DNA from: Tricholoma matsutake
Lineage: Eukaryota > Basidiomycota > Agaricomycetes > Agaricales > Tricholomataceae
Assembly: GCA_026075535.2 (NCBI GenBank)
Contig: AP026538.1
Coordinates: 13,028,337-13,092,336 of the forward strand
Reading direction: 5' to 3'
DNA: 64,000 bases
Shown here piece after piece: positions 1-11,067 of this stretch. The first letter of the stretch is position 1, and every line of letters begins with the position of its first letter. Made by a program: the position numbers and the translations under genes. The notes under the pieces were generated by a model, which was not told the origin of the DNA, did no database searches, and saw only the letters and a program-made list of their open reading frames with translations.

Positions 1-606
1 CATGTTTTTGAAAAGGTGCCCACTATCATTGCATTTGACCTGTCACAGCACTGGACATTTCTGTCAGATAAGATAATAGTTACAACAACTGATGGACAGT
101 GCACAATGTACAGACTCAGAGGTGTGATGTACCACCTTGAAGATCACTTTACATCATGTTTCATTACAGAATCTGGTTCAGTGTGGTATCATGATAGCAT
201 GTCCACAGGCCAGCAGATGGAGAATGAAGGCAACTTTGTGGACATGATTGACATCGGCACATGTCGATCACGTATTGACCTGCACCATATATGTAATCCC
301 CTGTGCTCAGGAGAACTCGGTCCTGCCATGCTGAAAGCAATGGCCCACTCAAACCAGTGGAGCTTGAGTGTGCTGCCCTTGTTCTCCTCAATAGTTGAGA
401 TGAATGTACTACATGTAAGTGTTGGAATGCCGCCAAAATGCCGCCAGTTGTCCAAGCTTTGCCAGTTGCACTTCACTTTGATTAAATTGATTTGTGCCCA
501 TCCTGGGCTTGTCGCTTCTCCACTTTCTTTGTTCTGCATGGTCCGCAAGTCTTGTAGTACTGAAGATTTGGTTTTCGGGGAAAACCAGCCTGTTCGCCTT
601 GAATAG
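1..606 (+). pseudogene. Ubiquitin-specific-protease-like C-terminal fragment, truncated
   Basis: The reading frame is open at the window edge and runs to 606. Residues encoded around 115-240 (YRLRGVMYHLEDHFTS, then SGSVWYHD) resemble the C-terminal His-box region of USP-fold cysteine proteases, where Y-H-x(n)-HF is followed by a W-Y-x-D strand. That fold cleaves ubiquitin or ubiquitin-like conjugates. The catalytic Cys box would lie outside the window. A good splice donor (GTAAGT) at 416-421 suggests the true exon ends near 415, so residues after that are probably intronic. The TAG at 604-606 is supplied by the first three bases of the hAT-like element inserted there, so the open frame is ended by the transposon. 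Family assignment rests on a short motif and is tentative; it could be another papain-like protease carried by transposons. Confidence 0.4.
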
Positions 607-2163
607 TGCTGTTCCAGCCCGGCTTGGCCTGAAAGCCCTGGCTTTGGCCTGGCTTGAGGTGGCTTTGGCTTCCTCAAACCTCAGGCCAGGCCAAAGCTGC
701 CATTCACGGCTTGGCTCCAGCTTGGCTTGGCCCAGGCCATGGCTTTTGTATGTAAAAATGAATTTTCGCATACAACACTCCAGCACTTGATAATTTGAGG
801 ACTACATATCATAAACATGTGTGGTAATACTAGTATACCATATAGAACATACCACTAACAAAGGAGACGGTAGAATAAAATAGAATCTGTGTGTGAGGCC
901 TTTTGTTCGGTCCCCCGCCGCCCCTCGATTCAATCCCCTCCCCTCCCTGTTGCTCCCCGCTTCCACCCATGAGAAGTTGCTCATGGCAGTGGGTCGGGGT
1001 GCTGTAGTGGCTGTGGTGGTGTTTGCCGCCATCGCCAGGTGCTGGGTGTCACATGGTTGCGGTACCCTGTCGACATTGGTGTTGGTGTTGGCGTGGGGGT
1101 GGGTGCTGTCATTCTTCGCATCATTCTCGGTGCTGGCTTTGGGTGCTGGTGTTGGCGTAGCCATAGCCATTGATGCCATTGCCATTGGTATTCGCCATCA
1201 TCGTGGGACCACCAGCTCCATCCACCCTGCGAACAGTTGCTCACAGCGATGGTGGTGCTGGGCCATCCTCCCAGTGTTGTCAGATCTGGTGCTGGGGGAT
1301 GATGTGCATCCTACGCTGCATTGGGTGGGGTGCCGGGGTTGGGGGTAGCATAGAACATAAAAACAAAGAGAAAACTATTAGTTAGTAATAAATAAAAACA
1401 CAAAAAAATCACCTGGGGCCCAAACGACGATAGACTTCCATGCATCATTGTCGTCGTCCATTGGTGGTGGTGGATTTGTGGTGTCCCCACTGTCCTGTCC
1501 CCCTCGTGCTCCCCGTCATTCCCATCGTCCCTGGTGCCATGCTCATTTTCCCCACCTGTCATACTTTTGTCAGCCATTGTCACTGTCCTCCATCCCTGTT
1601 CGCTGACCCAGACATCGCACTCCATACATGTTTCCTACCAGCCGATTGATCATACATTGCACACTAGTTGGGCCAAAATGCTATCTCAGATTGAGATGAG
1701 AGACACAAGAAAAAAAGAACATACCTAGGGTTCAAATGATGATAAAGAATAATAATAAAGGTCATTTGTCACTGTTATTGACGTTCTCTGGTGGTCGAGG
1801 ATCTGGGTGTAACAGTTGGTTTACCATTGTTGGATCATGATATTGATGTGGAACAAGTATGTTGATTACATCAGCGTTGCATGGCACCTACTATATAGCT
1901 GCAACTTTATGTAAGGTTCGATGATGACATTTTCATGTGTTGATGTATCCAATGGTCCTAATTACATGTAGTATATTTAAGAATATAGCTCTCTGATATA
2001 TCTTACTGAAAAGCCGCAGCCTGACGGCTTGGCTTTGGCTTTTCAAACATGCAAGCCGGGCCAAAGCCACTATGAAGCCGTCATCACGGCCTGGCTTGGC
2101 TTGGCCTATTTGGGCCCGGCTTGGCTCGGCTCACGGCCTGAGGCCAGGCCAAGCACAGCACTA
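604..2163. mobile_element. Non-autonomous hAT-like element 'W' with 8-bp target duplication
   Basis: The flanks carry a perfect 8-bp direct repeat, GCCTTGAA, at 596-603 and 2164-2171. The ends are inverted (TAGTGCTGT at both termini), followed by subterminal runs built from GGCTTGGCC and its complement (about 615-740 and 2010-2155). An 8-bp duplication and TAGTG-type ends are characteristic of the hAT superfamily. No transposase frame is visible. The interior (about 890-1740) is GC-rich, low-complexity DNA holding the shared cargo: palindromes at 964-985 and 1222-1247, and a GGGGCCCAAACGACG arm near 1405 beside a minus-strand intron-like segment (about 1350-1411). Confidence 0.85.
890..1740 (-). 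repeat. Palindrome-plus-intron cargo module inside element W
   Basis: This segment is recognisable again inside elements X, Y and Z elsewhere in the window. It contains two degenerate GAGCAGTTGCTC-type palindromes and, read on the minus strand, a GTGATTTTTTTG donor-like start with a branch-like TACTAACTAA about 1380. No protein frame is convincing: the frames here are compositionally simple runs of Pro, Leu, Gly and Val. Confidence 0.6.
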
Positions 2164-2259
2164 GCCTTGAAACGCACACCGTTAGCACTTGACTTTTGGC
2201 ATTGCTAGCAGCTCGACTGATGGGGAGGCATTACACTCAAGCACAGCACCCACATTATA

Positions 2260-3660
2260 AATAACCATGTTGGTGAGGGTCGGAGTGACAGACCACTTCA
2301 TCTACTACAGAGTCATATCCAAGGGTAACATCTTCACGCCGCGCTATGTACTGCTTGTGTACTGCTCAACTAATGATCAGGAATGGACCCTGATCCGGAA
2401 CCAGTCCCACTACACCGGGAACAGCTGTGAGAACCTCAGGTACCACACCATCGGGTACAGGATCAGCTCGAACAACAAGTGCAACGCGGGTGGCGTTGCG
2501 CCGGTATGCTTGCATGCCATGAACCGGAATGGGGATAAATTCAGGATTAACACCGGCCGGATCGGCAGGCGACACTGAAACTGCTACGTTGATTATGCCA
2601 TTGGTGTTGTTGACGATACGAACGAATGGGTCAGCCATAATGACTTTCACCTGTTCCATACACATTTAACCTTAATATACGCAGATGAAAACAAAAATGC
2701 AGTGGCGTACAGATGGTCAAATGAGAAGTTGGCAAGTGAACGGGTTTGGAAGAGGCTCCAGGATATTCAACAAGCTGCAGGTCGATTACAGTGCGTTAGT
2801 GTCAATAGCGAATACATGATGAGTAAGACTGCGCACTTCAGGATGTATGAGACGAGTTGGTGAGTAGAACCGCGAGCATATTGGCGTATTTATGTCCTGA
2901 ATGTTGACCATTGATTCTCCGACTCCTAGAAATATTCAATAAAAAATTATGGAATTCAATCGTGATGAACATGCATTTTAATGTTTGACAGGACCCAAAC
3001 AGGACCTCGAACGCGGCGACACACACTCGAAATGCCGTTACCAATGTGCAAGCAGAATCTAGGTATCTGAACCCGAGAAGATGGCTTTCATCACTTGCTT
3101 GCATTGCTGCCTCCTTCAGAGCTCCTGCCGCTCGCTATCTGCCCTTTGCGGACCCTAAATGAAAAAAAAAAATCGGGAGTCTGCAGCTGGAAAAAGCACG
3201 TCAAGAAACAGGGCGAGAAAGTGGCAGGCGTTGTCGAGATGGACATGGTGAATGGTGATATCTTGATGTGACGAGCATGCTCGCTTTCCCGTATCGTGCG
3301 TGTTGCCAGAGCTCAGAGGAAAGTGGTATGTGACGCATCATTAATGTCATTCATCATTTATGACAGAGCAGCTAGCCTATAAACCGAACCAAACAAGTTG
3401 TTACCCCCGAAAACGTCTAGATCTAGCCTCGGGAAGCGGTAAGTATTATCCGAGGTCCTGTATTCACACCGTGACGGACATGCCTCTAGACTTATGGTCT
3501 TTGGACCATCGCATGTTCAAGCTGTTTCGGACCGAGTCTGTATCAAGATGACACTTTCTCACTACATAACTATTTATTTCACCGTGATCGATTGATCAGT
3601 CTGAGGTAAATTCAAGGGGTCCGATCCAATTCATGCCAGATGTGCCTACCTGTTCGCTTC
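2260..3660. repeat. Segmental duplicate (gene copy A plus upstream region) of 15650-17020
   Basis: The sequence from the copy A gene through its upstream region matches the copy B locus in the same order. Shared stretches include a segment near 2840 (gatgag...gagtagaacc), blocks near 3170-3240 (tctgcagctgg, caggcgttgtcgag), a cggacc...gtatcaagatgac block near 3530, and a gtccgatcca block near 3620. Divergence is moderate, with many CpG/TpG differences. From 2666 to 3858 I see no other gene; a degenerate TATA-like element lies near 2884-2892 on the minus strand. Confidence 0.6.
2366..2665 (-). CDS. Small conserved protein, family copy A (97-99 residues, function unknown)
   Basis: This is a single-exon frame; a start at the internal methionine (2659, MEQVKVIM) matches the two paralogues at 15845-16144 and 17898-18194. 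The three proteins share MEQVKVIM, an R-V-V-N-N-T block, a PIPV/PIPVxG block, a VVRA(D/N)PVP block and a GPF(L/V)(V/I)I tail. The alternation of hydrophobic and polar residues suggests an all-beta fold. There is no signal peptide and no membrane segment. I do not recognise the family. Identity between copies that have diverged at the DNA level argues for a real, once-selected gene. The upstream ~900 bp is also paralogous to the region upstream of copy B. Confidence 0.65.
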   Translation of the reverse strand: MCMEQVKVIMADPFVRIVNNTNGIINVAVSVSPADPAGVNPEFIPIPVHGMQAYRRNATRVALVVRADPVPDGVVPEVLTAVPGVVGLVPDQGPFLIIS

Positions 3661-3858
3661 CTTCCTTGATTCTATTCAGTAATATTCGTTCAGTAAATGC
3701 AATTCCATTCTGTTGATTTGGATGCAAGCCCATCAGGAAAATCGTATCTGACTGGCAGCGTGACACTGGCATGTATGCAGTGGCAGTGTGGAGCCATCGT
3801 TTCCACAACTCAATTTTTTCGCCACACTAGCCACAATGAATCACAATTTAAATCTTCG

Positions 3859-4154
3859 TATGGAAAGCGAGAGTGATCAGCTGAGTTTTGGTCCGCCGTT
3901 GCCTTGATACGGTCAGCGATCACTCTATAACGGTCTGCCATGATCCTTGAATGTCCCGGAGCCTCCGATATCCAAGCACAAATTCAAATTTATTATCTAA
4001 TATCTAACATCGAACATCTTCAATTACTGGTTAGCAGATAGCAAAACTTGTGTCGAAGGAGAGCATAATCATCTTCGTAAACATAAGTATTGTATCCTTC
4101 CATTATACAAATGCTACAGTCTATCAGAAAAAACCTAAATATCTCCAATGCGAG
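3859..4154 (+). repeat. Left terminal inverted repeat (296 bp)
   Basis: This is the near-exact reverse complement of 10767-11062, with equal length and no obvious indels. Similarity stops abruptly at the outer edge (TATGGAAAGC) and after CTCCAATGC at the inner edge. Confidence 0.85.
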
Positions 4155-4373
4155 GTAAAATGAGTTGTGAATTGAGGAGTGTTGCATATCTGGCAGAAAG
4201 ATTGTAAGTGAATAAAGGTTGTGGATTGAAAAGCCGTGTTCTGGCGAAGTAGTTTGCTGAATGATGGGATGTTTCTGAGAATGTAATAGTTATTCTGGCA
4301 ACATAGAACTCCGAATTCTTACTAAAGAAATCGAACCACCCAAAAAAATTTCTTCACATGACCTCCACTCACC

Positions 4374-7005
4374 ATGTCGTCCAATGTTGAAGTTGCCAAT
4401 TTCACAACTGGTGTTGAAAACTCCGTCGTCTGTCAGCATTGCTTTCAGTCCTTCGAAACTGGAACCGAACTCTACTTTATGCAAGACAGGAAACCTGATG
4501 GGAGGGGGAGAAGAATCTGCATTGGCTGCCGTCAACACTATCTCAGAAAGACTGATACTCGCCAGCATGAGCTTGCCTTGAGTTTGTTTCAGTCTATTGG
4601 AAACCCTTTGTTACCTAATAAGTTATTATCATAGGTCGCGCTTTGGCTTCTGTGCAGATCACTCCAGTTGTGCAAGAAGTGAGCCATCAGAATATCTGCA
4701 AAGCTGTAGCTGAAGCGCAAAGACAAGGTACAAAAGGATGTCATGTGGACAAAACCTTGGGGACTAATGATAATGACAGGTGAAAACCACCCAGTCCATT
4801 TCAATGCATCAATGCTGCCACCACGAGGTCCAAGTTCACTGAGGCAGAAAGATGCTCGGGAGTCAATCATAAACAGAGATACGTGGCCAAAGCGTGGCTC
4901 CAGCTCCAAGCAGAACGACGGACGATCCAGTCATCATGGTCGAGGTGTTTTGACACGCCCGATCATTGTCCCGAAATTTGTAGCAGACCCTAGTTTTCCC
5001 ATAAAACCTGGTTATCAAGAAGCACATAAGTTATACGATGACATGTGACAATTTTTTGCACAGAAAGTGATGTCAGTGCATGGTGGCGAGGTTGTTGTTG
5101 TCAAAGTCACCATGATGTCGTTGAAGCCAGGTCACAAGAACCCTTCTATTGTCTCAGTGCATGAGAGAATTACAAACCATCCATTTCCCAGTCTAATCTA
5201 CAGTTTCAGAACATATCGGAAACGATCTCTAACATACCAGTTTACATTGGTGTTCAGGAACTCAAGACCATCGCATACTTCACTCTGCTTCCCCTTTTTG
5301 CCAAATGGTCCAAAGATGATAGCCTGGCTTTGGAAGATCTTCGACTCCGGTTCAAAGATTGGGTAGAGCTGATTCCTGCAGGACCTGATAACAAGGACGT
5401 CGGCATAATCTCGTCCAAATTTTTTCTGCCCAAAGGAAAAACAAAAACAGTACAATTTCAAGCAAACAAAGTGCTGGAGATGTATCTAGAACTGGTATAT
5501 GACAGGTATGCAGAGATTCTGGCACGTCTAGAGGATGTAGGAAGTCATCTGGTATGTCCAATCTGTCTATTTGTGTGTTTGATCCACCAACACAACACAG
5601 ATCATCCATGCACCCAAGCAACAACCAACACAGAAGATGTCAATCTCATACATCATGGAACTGGATGACAAAGGTGAAGTCAAAGAGTCATTTCCATCTC
5701 CACATGAACTTGTAGCTTGAAAGCACTCAAGGAAGCATCAACTATCTGTAAGAATCTAAATCTAACAAAGAACAAACCATGAAAGCTAAATCTGCTCAAT
5801 AACAGAAAGTGGGCATCGCATCACCTCAGGCCAAGCGACACCTTAGTGAGCCAACCTTGGATGCTATCGAACTCAGGTTACCAGCAGATGATGATGATCC
5901 AGGCTTGCCGACTGCTGCTGATGTACGACGAGCACTTGAAGCCCAAACGGCACCGTCCAGGAAGAACGTGAGATCCATCTGTACATACCTTTTTCTTCAT
6001 GTTGAGACACTAATCTGATAATCTTGTCCTATCATTAGTAAGTACCACATCTATGCAATGCATGCTCTACCCGACTGCAGCGACAACTTTTTCCAACCTT
6101 ATTAGTTATGCACGCCCATTTGAGGCCATTAATGACTGTCAAGGCCCTGTCACTTTGGTGCTGATCTACGATCCCAAGGCGAAACCAAAATATGGTGGTT
6201 TCAAAAGGGCATTATTTGGTCACTTGAGTCAGCCAGTCTTTTCTGGTTCCACTTCCGTCTGCATTAAACAGTGTTGGTATCTATGCAAGGCATCAGGGGC
6301 TTGATGCATCTATGACATGCACACACAGATCACTAAACTTAGCGCAGAGATCAATTGCCTGCGCTGGGCTTCAGCTCTCATGGGAATTGTTTATGACTTC
6401 ATCAATAAACACATCGAGGCACATGGTAAACCCAACTTCTTGATCCCGAAAATGTGTTTCGTGAAGAATGCACTTGTTATTGTTCATGCGACACATGAAG
6501 TATATATGGTGGAGGAAGTTATCGACGAAGTGGTTGACGGAAGATTTGTGAAGTACATTGGGAATGATTCAGCGAAACCATTTGATTTCCTCAGTGATAC
6601 TGCTGTGCATCGAGCTAACTTCCTCACCTTTTCTCAACACGTGCAATATCTGAAGACGAGGGGCCTCGCATTCATTGGGGACTTCCAAGGTAAATCCAGC
6701 ACGAGTGATGAACCTGTGACATATATACTAACTTTTTTAGGTGGCATATGTCTATTGATGGATCCCCAAATAATAACTGCATCGTACATTTCCAAACCTA
6801 ATTTGTACTTGATTTTAAACTGAAATATTACAGGGATACAGGACTTATTTTTTCTGATGGAAACCTCTCGTCAACTCATGCCACTTTTCCTACTGAACAC
6901 ATTTGCAATGTGTTCTGCAAGTTTTTTGAGCTTCCAAGTCTGAAGGAATCGTTATTCACTTTACAAGAACAGGAAGAGGGTGAAATAACTGAATTGTCTA
7001 ATTAA
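4374..7005 (+). pseudogene. Alpha-type protein kinase with N-terminal zinc-ribbon, two in-frame TGA codons
   Basis: Nine exons join in frame: 4374-4581, 4635-4727, 4780-5156, 5204-5551, 5601-5711, 5806-5980, 6039-6689, 6741-6783, 6834-7005 (726 codons with stop). Residues ~20-60 hold a Cys pair ribbon (CQHC ... CIGC). The C-terminal ~290 residues are an atypical alpha-kinase (MHCK/eEF2K-type) domain: a GGFKRALFG start, VYMVEEVI, FVKYIGND, GDFQGG, DPQI, FSDGNL and the zinc-binding HICNVFC motif. Such enzymes phosphorylate Ser/Thr in helical or coiled substrates. Codon 190 (TGA 5046-5048) and codon 526 (TGA 6302-6304) interrupt an otherwise continuous frame; both are one CpG transition from CGA (Arg). 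The product would be truncated before the kinase domain. The exon model is inferred from splice signals. Confidence 0.8.
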
Positions 7006-7363
7006 ATTAGCACTTGTTTTTCACACTTCAAGTTTTTCATGATTCTTTCGTTTTTTCTTCATGCTCCTTTCATTTTTTTTCATGCTTCTTTCATTTGGTC
7101 ATCCCAGAGCTGAGGTTTCATCTGTCCCTATCTTTAGTTAAGCTTTTAATACGCTCATTTTTTCATGCTCTTTTTCACGCTCCTTTTGTTTTTCAAATTC
7201 TATTCATTTTTTTTTTGCACTCTTTTACTTTTTCAAGCTCATTCATCTTCTGACAGTCCCTACCTTTAGTTAATCTTTTAATACACATCATACTTGGACA
7301 CGATAGAATTGTGAAGCTTCATCAGAGTATACATTTGAAGTTAAAAAAATACAAAAGCAGTGA
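7006..7363. other. Intergenic T-rich stretch with repeated TTCATGCTCCTTT motif
   Basis: Between the convergent 3' ends of the kinase and transposase genes, the plus strand is T-rich and repeats variants of TTTTTCATGCTCCTTTC several times (7010-7250). No credible gene is present. It may hold the 3' UTRs and polyadenylation signals of both genes. Confidence 0.5.
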
Positions 7364-9031
7364 TTAATCATCGTCATCGGTCTCTTCATCAGTTGTGAAG
7401 TCAGCATACTCAGGCACAGGCACACTTAGAAGTGCCGAAGTATCCAAGCCACCAATGTAATTGATGTTTCCTCCAACATCAAGTGGTTGACCTAAATGGA
7501 ATGGATCCATGTTCGGCAACAGATGCATATCCAGGTCCAGGTGTGTGCTTTGCTGATGGCTACAGAGAATGTTTGTAAGTTCTTCATCACATCCATCACA
7601 AAGCTATTTCAGGAGATCGAGATATATATCCCAAAAGGTCTCCACAGTAATCGCTGGTTGTCCAATTGCTGCATAGAGGTTATCGGCACGCTCATGAAAA
7701 GTGTGGGGCACCAGTTCAAATACGGGATGGTCTTGTGGAGCATATAGAGCTTCAACTTCATCTAAAAGCTCAGAAGGGACAGGTATCTAATGTGTTAATG
7801 GTGTAAGGCTCGAGTGAGACACAGAATGTGATAAATGAACCTTGAAATCCATTGCACCAAAATGAGATGGATGAGTGCATATCAGAGCAGGAATTCCATG
7901 TGGTAAGATTTTGTTCCTGACAGTGCGTGGAGCCGTCGAGTTTTTGAACTTCACCCAGTCATTAATTTCCATCTGCAGCCAGGGAATTGCAATCCAGCAG
8001 AAAAGAAGACTGCAGAAGAAAAATGTTAATGTACAACTACACAAGGATGATTTAACTCACTTCTCGAGAGTATCATTCACATCATACCAACCACTTTGTA
8101 CACCATGCTCCAACATGTCCTTGAAACCTGGAGAAAAGTCACAATGGAAGACTGACCACTTTATTTCTGAAACTATGTTGCTATGCCCCAATGCAAAACG
8201 ATGCTGTAGAGTATCTACAAGGTTTGGGTCAAGGCAATGTCGCATTACTGTTTGTGCATTGGCCACTCCATAATTTTCTGTGCCAGGGTTGCTTTGAGTT
8301 ATAACTGGAATACCTGTCGGACAGGGTTCATAAGTAAATCCTGAGTGCCAGATTAAACAGCCTACCACCAATTTGCCGACATGCATCAATATAGTATTTT
8401 ACTACAAGCCTTGGATTTTTGTTCGTCCACCAGATTTTGAGCCAATTGATTTTGCCCAAGAATGCTTCTAATCCAGCATGCAACCACAGACCAAACCAGC
8501 CCCACTTGTCATGTTGATCCTGAGGCCATACATCATTGACACCTGCTGCCCAAAAGTGCCTCTGCTTGAAACCATGCCAGAGGCGCTCAGCAACTTGCTC
8601 AGGTTCTACAGTGTTCAGAAGACGACCGATGACTTCTCTAAACAATCATCATCAGAAATAATAACAACATTAGATGAGAATTGTGCTCACCATGGGGCAC
8701 ATACACCATGCATTGTTCGAAGTGACTTCCAGATAGATTCTATACCGCGTAGTGGGAATCATCGGCAGATTTCAAGGACTTGATCGTAGATTGATTCCAT
8801 AGTGTGCTTTTGTTGACGAGTCAACAAGAGATGCCATTTCTTCCATAGTCTTCGAACCATGATAACACTGGAATGGCATCTTATGAGAGCTCTTGGATAA
8901 CAACTGACATTCTTACCTCAAGCCATAAGTCTCAGTATTATAATGAAACTTGAGCAGTTCTGTGATTTGAACATCAGAACACCCCATTTCGAAGTACTTC
9001 AGGAATGGTCCACAAATGTCTTCGTCCAGAG
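7364..9031 (-). pseudogene. DDE-type transposase/integrase of the Agaricomycete integrase-like family
   Basis: Minus-strand exons 9031-8917, 8867-8691, 8637-8366, 8313-8061, 8009-7841 and 7786-7364 join in frame; the first exon was not found. The order is a helix-turn-helix-like N-terminus (a K-Y-F-E-x-G region followed by RRLWKKW), then a DDE core. The core has NDVWPQDQHDKWG (first Asp), WLKIWWTN, ITQSNPGTENYG (the second Asp position, read as Asn), and NTLEKLVFRW ... IPWLQ with LPHGIP near the end. I recognise this domain architecture from many basidiomycete integrase-core proteins. Damage includes a TGA at 8759-8761 (beside a CGA), a TAG at 7604-7606, and the Asp-to-Asn change, a CpG transition. 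It is probably the element's own transposase, now inactive. Confidence 0.75.
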
Positions 9032-9235
9032 CTAAAAAAAGGTTATATGAATGAAACACCCAGGCTAAGAAGATAAGGTACTGACAACAAGGCTTGTGCT
9101 GGTTTTTTCATGGCATTCTCAAGTTTGGGATCAACTTGAAGTCATGCCTAATGGTGTGATGATCAACAATCACTTACTATTAGAAATCACGGTTTGACGT
9201 TCGACACCAACGCTGCCAAGTCGCACCATTCACAG

Positions 9236-10786
9236 ATGCTACCCCATCGACTTCTGGATCATAGTAATGCCACTAGACTGGCTACACGTTTGAGTTTTGA
9301 ATCCTCATTTCCTTGTACTCCACCACCACCATCTCCTTCGAAACTCAGTGGCAGGGTAACTTCTAATGTGTGTGGTCAGACAGCAACACCCTCAGTAGGC
9401 CAAAGCAAAACAGTTTCTGTGAAGAACTCGAATCCCGGCAATTCCATTGCCACTAGTCATGATGCTACTGGCCTTCCAACACCTCGCTCCTCGTTAGACT
9501 CTCTTGACAACTCACAATGTCTACCATCATCTCTTGCGTCTGATCCAACCAATTGTACTGCAATCTCCCCTTCTACACCTCATCCCTTGGTAGAATCTAC
9601 CGATGAAACCCATAATCTATCCTTCAATCAAGTTTTATCTAGGTTGAAGCCACTTCTGGATGGGAAGGCTGGGACAGCTGGAGAGCGCAAGATATCTATT
9701 GAGGGTATCTCATCAGAGATTGTTCATATGTTATGGGAAAGGTCTAGAGCATCTGAATTGCCGGGTTGGGAGAATATCAGGTATGTTGAGTTTCTCTAGT
9801 TCATGCAAAATCTAACAGCATCACAGGATCGATTTTTCGGAGGACAAGTTAATCGTGCACTACCCAACATTTGGACATGAGATCATGTCCTCTCTCTTTT
9901 TCAATGTCAACATCGATGACACTGAAGGTCACTCTTTGTTCCACCTCGATACAAGCTTTGTTCGCCTCGGAGGCTCCACAGATGTTGACTTGGAAGATGG
10001 CGTGAAGAGTCCTGACTTCAGCCTGTACAAGGATCACCCCACGAAGCAACCCCTAACACAAGCATGGCCAACAGTTGTCTGGGAAGTGGCCTATAGCGAG
10101 GATGCGATGACACTTGCATGCGATCTTGCCTGATTTGTTGCTTGTTCCCTTGGCAGGGTGCGGCTAGCAATTGGTATAAAGATTGAGCGTGACTATGCTC
10201 TGGGTGGACAACTGCAAGGCTCGAAAAAAGTGATATGCGTCTTTTGGGAAGCAGACTACGCCGAAATGTTTGCAATGTTGGAAGAGTCAGGCTCACAATT
10301 ATTGAACCACCTAACAAGGTGCGATGAGTATGCTGATGAGGCCGAGGACCATGTTGTCCCCCCTGCCACCAAGTTTTATTGTGTATCTAAATTTGATGGG
10401 AAGTATGTAAAATTCATGGTTTCTCAACAATCTCTGTATACAGGAAGTTCCTTTCATCTAAAATACCTTGCCATGCACTAACATCTATGTTTGGAATATA
10501 GATTTTCCCCAAAAAGATAAACGGGCCTACAGCAATCAACATTCTGAACCGACACCTCTATCGCACATCACCGCCCGAGGATCAAGACAAGCCCACAATT
10601 ACCATTCCATTTTCAGTTCTTCAACAAGTGATTGATGCCCATCTGAAACAGCAGACTTACATAGAAATTAGCCGCGATATGAAGAAGCACCAATATGTTG
10701 AAGAGGGTTTACATGACAGAGAGAATAAGGTGGATGTCATGGCAGAAATTGAACATTTGAAAAAGCCTTGCATTGGAGATATTTAG
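9236..10786 (+). pseudogene. PD-(D/E)XK-like nuclease-fold protein, one in-frame TGA
   Basis: Exons 9236-9780, 9827-10406 and 10502-10786 join in frame (469 residues). The N-terminal ~150 residues are Ser/Thr/Pro-rich and probably disordered. The central part has a beta-strand pattern with SPDFSLYKD followed by PTVVWEVAYSE and LAIGIKIE. This resembles the PD...(D/E)xK core of restriction-endonuclease-like (Uma2-like) proteins common in mushroom genomes; the canonical Lys is not present in the E-x-K position. A helical tail closes the protein, whose last residues are encoded by the right inverted repeat. TGA at 10131-10133 (codon 284) interrupts a frame where Arg (CGA) fits. The role is unknown; a nuclease aiding element transposition or DNA repair is possible but unproven. 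Confidence 0.6.
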
Positions 10787-11062
10787 GTTTTTTCTGATAG
10801 ACTGTAGCATTTGCATAATGGAAGGATACAATACTTATGTTTATGAAGATGATTATGCTCTCCTTCAACACGAGTTTTGCTATCTGCTAACCAGTAATTG
10901 AAGATGTTTGATGTTAGATATTAGATAATAAATTTGAATTTGTGCTTGGATATCAGAGGCTCCGGGACATTCAAGGATCATGGCAGACCGTTATAGAGTG
11001 ATCGCTGACCATATCAAGGCAATGGTGGACCAAAACTCAGCTGATCACTCTCGCTTTCCATA
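10767..11062 (-). repeat. Right terminal inverted repeat (296 bp)
   Basis: This is the reverse complement of 3859-4154. Its inner edge overlaps the last codons of the nuclease-like gene. Compared with the left arm, sites such as CCGCCG versus CCACCA and GATACGG versus GATATGG show CpG decay. Confidence 0.85.
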
Positions 11063-11067
11063 CTTCA

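Larger units (their letters stand above)
3859..11062. mobile_element. 7.2-kb inverted-repeat element carrying alpha-kinase, DDE transposase and nuclease-like genes
   Basis: The ends are 296-bp inverted repeats (3859-4154 and 10767-11062) that read almost identically, beginning TATGGAAAGCGAGAGTGATC. Most visible arm differences are CpG versus TpG or CpA. Immediately outside are CTTCG (3854-3858) and CTTCA (11063-11067), a possible 5-bp target duplication with one CpG transition. Inside lie three genes: an alpha-kinase (plus), a DDE transposase/integrase (minus) and a restriction-nuclease-like gene (plus). The last gene ends inside the right inverted repeat (stop 10784-10786), which ties the gene to the element. 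The DDE enzyme is the likely mover. All three genes carry nonsense codons, so this copy is dead. The boundaries are inferred from the repeat arms. Confidence 0.7.

Noticed and set aside
5157..5191. A 35-nt intron in the kinase gene ending at 5191
   Set aside because: It is shorter than the other introns and breaks the frame; the acceptor at 5203 gives a 47-nt intron with matching phase.
6277..6328. Removing the kinase TGA at 6302 by a 52-nt intron
   Set aside because: The donor and acceptor leave phases that create a new stop, whereas reading straight through keeps the kinase frame on both sides.
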